Positions 54,277 to 64,000 of a DNA stretch of 64,000 bases are shown piece by piece. Both the position numbers and the translations under genes were made by a program. A model generated the notes under the pieces. It saw only the letters and a list, made by a program, of their open reading frames with translations, made no database searches and had not been told where the DNA came from. How positions within the stretch are numbered: the first letter of the stretch is position 1; every line of letters starts with the position of its first letter. This stretch comes from Sorghum bicolor (Eukaryota; Streptophyta; Magnoliopsida; Poales; Poaceae): NCBI RefSeq assembly GCF_000003195.3, contig NC_012870.2, forward strand, positions 25,040,501 to 25,104,500. The letters run 5' to 3'.

Positions 54277-55425
54277 ATGCCGACTCATCTGCCACCGCCA
54301 TGCGCCACCTCCGACGCGCGATCCGCCATCATTGGCGGCGAAGTGACCGGGCACCACATACTGGACATCGAGGGATACTCGCACATCAAGGAGCAGTTGC
54401 GCCATGGAGACTCCACCACCTCTCTCCCTTTCACCGTCGGAGGTTGCTCCTGGTACATCTCATATTACCCCAACGGTTGCCGCCACAGCGCCGACGGCTT
54501 CATCGGTATCTTCCTCTGCCTCGAGCGGAGCCGCGGCGCCGCCGCCGCCTGCGTGAAGGCGCGAGTCAAGTTTAGCTTGCTGGATCGAGCTGGGAAGCCG
54601 GTGCCATCGCACTCCCATACCACGGTGCTCATCTTCGACGACAAGATCTTCGTCTCTGCAGATTACCCTTGCTGCTTCGGCTTTGCTGAGTTCATGCGGC
54701 GGGCAGATCTGGAGAAGTCGGAGCATCTCAAGGACGACAGCTTCACGATTCGGTGCGATATCACGATTGCCAACAAGCTCTGCAAGGAGCGGCGGAGAGC
54801 TGCGTATGGGTTAACGTTGGTCAAGGTGCCACCATCCGATCTGCACCACCATCTCGGCGAGCTCCTCGCGTCCAAGCAAGGCGCAGATGTTACGTTCCGT
54901 GTTGCCGGCGAGACGTTCAGAGCGCACAGGTACATTCTCGCGTCCCGGTCGCCGGTCTTCCAGGCAGAGCTCCTTGGCCCGATGAGAGAAAGCCATGCTG
55001 CGTCGTCTGTCGTCGAGGTACAAGACATGGAGGCGCAGGTGTTTCAAGCCCTGCTGGAGTTCGTGTACACCGATGCCTTGCCTCAGGACATGACGCGGGA
55101 GGAGGAAGCTGTGATCTGTCAGCATCTACTTGTTGCGGCGGACAGGTACAGCATGGAGAGGCTGAAGCTGGTGTGCGAGGACAGGCTCTGCAGGCATATC
55201 AAAGTGGCCTCCGTGGCTACCACATTGGCTTTGGCCGAGCAGCACCGGTGCCGTGGCCTCAAGGAGGCATGCCTCCAGTTCCTCGAGTCCCCGGCTGTTC
55301 TCAATGCCGTCGCAGCAGACGAAGGCTTTGATTATTTGGCTAATACCTGCCCTTCTGTTTTGAAAGATTTAATCTTAAAGCTCACGGACTGTCATCTCGA
55401 TCTCTGGGGAAAACAAGTTAGTTGA
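54277..55425 (+). CDS. MATH-BTB protein, second copy
   Basis: A 382-residue single-exon frame. I choose Met 54277 (GCCGCCATGCCG context) over the upstream Met at 54145, because the DNA before 54236 is retrotransposon LTR. The MATH domain (about residues 25-165) has DIEGYSHIKEQL, FTVGGCSWYISYYPNG and DDSFTIRCDI. BTB begins near residue 193 (SKQGADVTFRVAGETFRAHR) and includes FQALLEFVYTD. A BACK-like region follows with HIKVASVATTLALAEQH. It is a paralogue of the minus-strand gene at 30017-31111, similar in every domain but clearly diverged. A CUL3 adaptor role is inferred from the family. Its leader is only about 36 bases from the retrotransposon, so expression may now depend on the LTR. Confidence 0.92.
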   Translation: MPTHLPPPCATSDARSAIIGGEVTGHHILDIEGYSHIKEQLRHGDSTTSLPFTVGGCSWYISYYPNGCRHSADGFIGIFLCLERSRGAAAACVKARVKFSLLDRAGKPVPSHSHTTVLIFDDKIFVSADYPCCFGFAEFMRRADLEKSEHLKDDSFTIRCDITIANKLCKERRRAAYGLTLVKVPPSDLHHHLGELLASKQGADVTFRVAGETFRAHRYILASRSPVFQAELLGPMRESHAASSVVEVQDMEAQVFQALLEFVYTDALPQDMTREEEAVICQHLLVAADRYSMERLKLVCEDRLCRHIKVASVATTLALAEQHRCRGLKEACLQFLESPAVLNAVAADEGFDYLANTCPSVLKDLILKLTDCHLDLWGKQVS

Positions 55426-57865
55426 TCAGAAAAGCAAAACTCACTAGAAGCAAACTATAAATTGTAGAGTGCGTAAAACTTTTCTTCTGTATAAGATCTC
55501 AAGTCAGCTACTGCGTGCAATGTGTTCTAATAGCTTTGACCTATTGTTCTGGTGGTCACCAGAGATGATGGCACTAGAGAATAATTCATGTACAGCCGCT
55601 CAGCGATCCTATGCCACCTCTAAGCTGTCTAAGGTGGCAGCAACCAACAAGAGTAAAAAGAATGCCACAGCTCAACTCGATCACCACTTTGCCACAAGAT
55701 GCAAAACCTTAATATGAATGCACTAGAATCACTCGTAATCTTAACTTGAATCAAGTAATAGGCAAAGAGATGAGTGGGAAGTGTTTGCACAATCTCACAA
55801 GGGTGTATAACAGGTTAGAGTGCCAAGAGAGCGCCTCAAGGCTAGCCACCATGTATTTATAATACCCCAAGAATACCCCAAGAGCCAAGTATATTCCAAC
55901 ACCCACCGCTAATATCGATGGGTCCCATGCCGCCTCTGAAGCGAATAATTTATTTAAAAATTCTATAAAGCACTAAAGTAAAAGATTAGTATAACAAAAG
56001 GCACTCTAAAGGTTGCAAGTCACTTATCCAATAATTTTTATTTACTAAGATCACTAGACACATAATACCTATGTCACTACAAGCTACACTAATGAACTAA
56101 GCTACACAAGGCAAAGCTAGCAACTAAAACTAATTACACTATTTTACGGAAATATAAATGGAGAGAAAGCGATCTTTGTACCGTCGTGTAGAGACAAGTG
56201 AACCAATTAATATGATGAAGACCAATCAACAGGAGAAATCTAATAAACACAAGAGATGGACATAATGGTTTTTCTCCGAGGTTCACGTGCTTGTCGGCGT
56301 GCTAGTCCCTATTTTGTCGACCAACACTCGGTGGTTCAACGGCTAAGAGGTGTTGCACGAACCTCATCATCAAGTAGGACACCGCAAGAACCTACCCACA
56401 AGCGAGGTAGCTCAATGACATGAACAATTCACTAGAGTTGCCTTTGGTGCTCTGCTAGAGAAGGCACAAGAACCCCTTACAATCATCGGAAGATGGCCAC
56501 AAACAATCATCAACTCGATCAATGCTCTTCCGCTACTCCAAGCCGTCTAGGTGGCGGCAACCACTAAAAATAACATAAGAACTCTACAGCCACAATGATC
56601 TCCAAGTACCACTAGATGCAACTACTCATGCAAATACATTTGGAATCACTCCCAATCTCACAAAGACGATGAGTGTGAGATGTTTGCTTAGGCTCACAAG
56701 GATGTCAAGTATGTCAAAGTACCAAGAGAGACACCCTTGAGCCAAACACCACATATTTAAAAGACCCCCAAAGAAATAGAGTCGTTGGCTCTCTCACTGC
56801 AATAAAATCGGGGCCGTCGAACGCGCCGACGTTTGCCCGTCGGACATGGCCTGGCCTCCGGTGCTCGTCTACCTCACACGTTAGATTTCTGCCACGTGTC
56901 ACTCTTTTAATATGACCTGTTGATTTTCAACGGTCGCTGAGAACTTAACGAACAAGCGCAGTTCTCACACGTTAGATTTCTGCCACGTGTTAGCACATGT
57001 TGGACACGTCAGATGCACTACATCAGACGCGTCACCAAACATCGGACGCTACTCACTAAAGGGTCATAGACTCTGATGCACACAGTGGATATGCATCAGA
57101 TGGGTGTGCGTCAGATGCAGCTAGCGTCCAACGAGTACTCCACGCGAAACCCTGAGAAACAGAGCGTGCGTCGGACGTAGCGACGCTTGAGCGTCGGATG
57201 CGGCGTCGACCCACGGAAACAAGCGCAGTTCTGCCAACATTGCGTCAGATGCAGGTCCAACGTCTGATGTTGCTGTCCTCAGCGTCCGGCGAGTCTCCCG
57301 CGACTTCTTTAAAACTTTGCCTCCGACGCAATAAAATATATATATTACTTTTCCACGAAAAAGCGGATTCCTGCCTCACAAGCTCAGTGAGTGGGAGAGA
57401 GAGACTTAAACCCTCTCTACCTCTTCAACCCTTACTCAAAGGTGCTAATCACCAAGTGTACCACCTTGTGCACATATGTTAGCATTTTTTCATAAATATT
57501 TTCAAGTGTTAAGTCAGCATACTAGGTTCTAAATGCATGCTCATGATTAATAACACTTGGTGGCACTCGATACACCGCTTAGTCAAAGAATTCTCCTCTT
57601 TATAGTACGACTATCTATCCTATACTATGGTGTCTTGATCACTAAAATCAAAACCCTAAGTTCTATAGAGTTTTGTTTTTCTCTTTCTACTTTTTCAAGT
57701 TGAGTATTTGAGAACTTTGTGGTCATCACCATCATCATCATGATCCTCTAGGCTCCACCACTTGACATAAGCCAACCTCATCTAATCTATACACATTTAG
57801 TATAGAAATTAGTTTTTAAGTTTCATTAATTATTAAAACCAAACTTGAACTTTTAGTTTTAGTTA
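55426..57865. repeat. Repeat-rich intergenic DNA, probable remnants of an LTR element
   Basis: Two diverged direct copies lie about 920 bases apart. Shared marks are AAG(C/G)TGTCTAAGGTGGCAGCAACCA-type sequence near 55620 and 56546, TGAGTG(G/T)GA(A/G)(A/G)TGTTTGC near 55770 and 56670, and a TATTTATAA / TATTTAAAA box near 55853 and 56753. From 57000 to 57330 the motif GCGTC(G/A)GA(C/T)GC recurs many times. No coding frame is supported. These features recall LTR sequence, but no termini were found. Confidence 0.5.
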
Positions 57866-58150
57866 GAGCACTCCCAATGCAGAAACTATAGTGGTTTCTA
57901 TAGATATTAATTGCAGTGGCACCTAAGCATTTTGCTGATGTGGCAAGAGAGTTATTAAAGAGAGAGAGAGTAAAAATCATAGAAAGTGGGTCTAAGTTAG
58001 AAACCATGTCTACACAAAATCCAAAACATGAAGTGATATGATTGGCTAAGAAGAGAGAGAATGAATATGATTAGATAAAAAAATAATCTATGTCTATAAA
58101 AATTAATAAGTATAAAACTACATGTAGTTTCTAGTATTGGGTCGAACGCT
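57866..58150. mobile_element. MITE with CCCAAT...AAACTA ends
   Basis: The left end GAGCACTCCCAATGCAGAAACTA is matched by the complement of the right end (TAGTTTCTAGTATTGGGTCG). The interior is AT-rich with GAGAGAGAGAG. TAGTTA occurs on both outer sides and may be the target duplication. Confidence 0.6.
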
Positions 58151-58555
58151 GAACTAGTTATTAGGTGCCCAAAAGCTACAATGTGCATGGTCCGAAGCCT
58201 TGGTTCCGACGCCCATCGGACAAACAGTAACTACAGTCCGATGTAGAACATAGAGGTTCTAGAATGCGTTTCTCAGCACATAGGATTAGTCTAGTGTCCT
58301 CTAGTAGTATGACATGTTCGTTTGTCTAAAAAATTATGCCTGAAAATATTATTTACTAATTTATTATGAGTGAAAACACTGCTGAATAGTTAATAGATTC
58401 AATTATTCAACATATAAGCTCAAGCGGATAGCACCAAAAGATCAAGTCCCACGACCCTCTTTTAAACTTTCCCACATGCTGACACTGGGGTCACCCAGAT
58501 GATTAGTGTCGACGCATAGTCCAACGCTGCCCTGACCACCACCGTCGAACCACCG
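58151..58555. other. Intergenic DNA, no gene seen
   Basis: Nothing beyond short GTCCGAAG / GTCGGA-type motifs can be supported. Confidence 0.5.
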
Positions 58556-58794
58556 GTTTTAATAGAAGTTAAATTCTAAAAGTTTATAAAATTCTTTATT
58601 ATATCAAATCTTTGAACGTATGTATGAAATATTAAATATAAATAAAAAATAGTTAATTATATAGTTTATTTGTAAATTACGAGACGAATCTTTTAAACCT
58701 AATTAGTTCCTAATTAGATAATGTTTATCAAATACAAACGAAAGTGCTACCGTATCGAACTTAAAATTTTTTTCATCTAAACAATGCGTTAGTC
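58556..58794 (+). mobile_element. GTTTAGTT-family MITE, copy 4
   Basis: It shares GAGACGAATCTTTTAAACCTAATTAG and ACAAACGAAAGTGCTACCGT with copies 2 and 3. Ends are decayed. Confidence 0.65.
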
Positions 58795-58985
58795 CACTAG
58801 TTCTTAAGCTAAAAGCTAGTTATTGATTAAGAGCTAGTTTTATATACACACTATAAGATAATATGAGGTTATCATGTGGACCTAATTATACTGAGTTATT
58901 GCTAAAAGTTAATACTATTGTGGGTGTCCTTATGATGGTTGGAGTCTCACATATACAAATTTTATAGTGATACAAATCAAATTAT

Positions 58986-59214
58986 GGCCTTGTTTACATC
59001 TGAAATTTTTTGCAAAATATGAACAGTAACATTTTTGTTTGTATTTGATAAAATATTGTCCAATTATAGACTAACTAAACTCAAAAGATTCGTCTCGCAA
59101 ATTACATGTAATTAGTTATTTTTTATCTATATTTAGTTTCATGTATGTGCTACAAGATTGGATGTATAGAGAATATAAAATTTTTTACAAAATATTTTGA
59201 AACTAAACAAGACC
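58986..59214 (-). mobile_element. GTTTAGTT-family MITE, copy 5
   Basis: It begins GGCCTTGTTTACATC and ends GAAACTAAACAAGACC, with TATAGACTAACTAAACTCAAAAGATTCGTC inside. Orientation is opposite to copies 2 to 4. Confidence 0.75.
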
Positions 59215-59336
59215 TAAAATGAAACAAGAAGATTTTTACTGTCGAGGAGGGCCTGAGATCTACTCTGAGCAGTTGATCGTCGATCGAACGGACCAAAATT
59301 CGAGTAGAATCTGCCTGCGGTTACACATAACAAGTA

Positions 59337-59561
59337 CTACCTTCGTCTAAAAAAACTGTTATAGATATTTTGTTTGACCATCCGTCTTATTAGAACTTTT
59401 TTATAAATATCATCTATTTTAATATAACTTATTTGATCATCAGATATACTTTAATAATAATTTATTTATTTTAGAATTTGTATAAAAATTTTGAATAAAA
59501 TAAGCAGTCGAGCGGTCAAAGTCAACAACAACTTTTTTTTTTTTTTTTGACCCCGAGGGAG
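59337..59561. mobile_element. Stowaway MITE with TA target duplication
   Basis: The ends are CTACCTTCGTCT and GACCCCGAGGGAG, a diverged form of the usual CTCCCTCCGTC, flanked by TA at 59335-59336 and 59562-59563. It ends about 100 bases before the next start codon. Confidence 0.8.
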
Positions 59562-59659
59562 TACACTTTACTCCGTATCTGAAAGCGCCGAAGGCCAAAC
59601 AGTCAACGCAATTGCCCCCAGTCCCCAGTTCGCCACTCTCCCCGTGCGCAAATCCGTAG

Positions 59660-62876
<3,217 letters not shown>

Positions 62877-64000
62877 GTAATGTCCTGACACTATATGTTA
62901 ATATTATCATGGTCATGACGTAGTCTTCCTATGAGCAGGGTCAAACCTTTTGCATCACAAAGCCAAAAATGAAAAAAAAAATATCTCTGTCCAGTTAGGA
63001 AGAAATATTCCCCTTTTTTTCAATTTTTAATGAATTTTAAGAAGTTGCGATGCTGGGATCAGCTATAAGATGTAATATTACATCCATGTGCAAATAAATA
63101 AGCATCATATGGTGCTGTAAAGCTATGAAGCAGAACAATTTTAGAAAAACAGACAAGGCCTATTTACTATGAAAACCAACCTGGTCTTTTCACTGCCCTT
63201 CTGAAGTAAACACTGATCTATAACACATAGAAGTTTGAGGTTTATATGTTGAACAAAAGTTTTGACTGTTGGCTTTGAGAGGTTTCGCTGTGTCTGTGGT
63301 GCATTATAATATTGGTCAGGTCTTTGAACTAACTTGAGTGATCTGAACTTGCACAGATTTTCATCTGAGTAGCCTTCATAGATTGGTATATATGTATGTA
63401 CTATATGCATCTAAATCCTAAATTAGAACTTGTACTGTACTCTATAAAATTGAGTAATATAATTTAGATGCATAATGAAGATTTTTCTACTCCATAGAAG
63501 GTAGATAAGTGTGCACTTTGCGTAACAATTTCAGAAATTGATGCTAATCTGTCCCTGAACAAAGCAATATATTGCAGTAGCTGAATACCAAGCCTCAAAA
63601 AGCAGTAATGCGCCATCCTTTTAAACAATGCACCTATTTAGCAGAATTATCTGAAACTAGCAAAGATCTTCTATTATATATTGGAAGGAGCATGTCGATT
63701 TGACAATGTCATGCGCAGTTAGGCAGTTAGGCCTGCCTGTAATCCTTGACAATGCATTTTTCCTTGTCAATTTGAACTATCTACTACTCAAGTTTTACTT
63801 GTCAATTTTACCATCTTAACCCCCAAAGTGCAGTATCGTCTAATTTTCAATTAATTAATTATAAATTATTTGAGTGATATGAAGTGCTTTTTTGTATTAT
63901 TGTGTTCTTTTACATACCAAAATATAAATGTACAGTTACATCATCCCTGTCATTTTACTAGAAAAGCAATTTCCTCAATAACATTGAGACTGAAAGAGCA
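62877..64000. other. Intron 6 of the aldo-keto reductase gene (continues)
   Basis: More than 1.1 kb without an exon I can recognise. The next exon should begin with two bases completing a Gly codon and encode a TKR/TTK-type stretch. No mobile element with clear ends was found. Confidence 0.5.

Overview
The window looks like nuclear DNA of a grass, most likely an Andropogoneae species such as sorghum or a close relative. Host genes have many short exons with GT-AG introns. The protein families are plant ones (MATH-BTB, thaumatin-like, perakine-reductase-type aldo-keto reductase). The DNA is packed with grass-type CACTA, Ty3/Gypsy, Helitron, Harbinger, Stowaway and other MITE sequences. The species call is inference; no marker gene is present.

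Left part (1-29.8 kb) is repeat DNA with no host gene. A CACTA element enters from the left edge and ends near 22239. It carries the decayed 3' part of a tnp2 transposase gene and a second gene joining a plant En/Spm-type transposase domain to a Ulp1-like cysteine protease. A 14.3 kb Tat-lineage Ty3/Gypsy retrotransposon (7671-21938, target duplication CTTAA) sits inside it. That retrotransposon has a gag-pol frame broken by four in-frame stops and, on the opposite strand, a multi-exon gene with its own TATA box. A second, internally deleted CACTA element starts at 23025. Its left end folds into a long imperfect palindrome, and a small Helitron lies near its right side.

Middle part (30-48.8 kb) is the host island. 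A MATH-BTB gene on the minus strand (30017-31111) is followed by a MITE-rich spacer. Next is an 18-exon gene for a 694-residue protein with a C-terminal SAP motif (34665-47206). Its reading frame closes in phase across all introns although those introns hold a Helitron, a small LTR element, a Harbinger-type element and a TIR element that appears to carry a captured fragment of a RUP/EFO-type WD40 gene. A thaumatin-like gene follows (48097-48750).

Right part (49-64 kb): a 5 kb Ty3/Gypsy element with an internal deletion (49265-54235, target duplication GTTTT) ends 41 bases before the start codon of a second MATH-BTB gene (54277-55425). The two MATH-BTB genes are diverged paralogues in opposite orientation. 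After a repeat and MITE zone, an aldo-keto reductase gene begins at 59660 and runs off the right edge, with six exons in the window.

The window is best read as a small gene island between nested transposons. I found no operon, CRISPR array, tRNA or rRNA gene.
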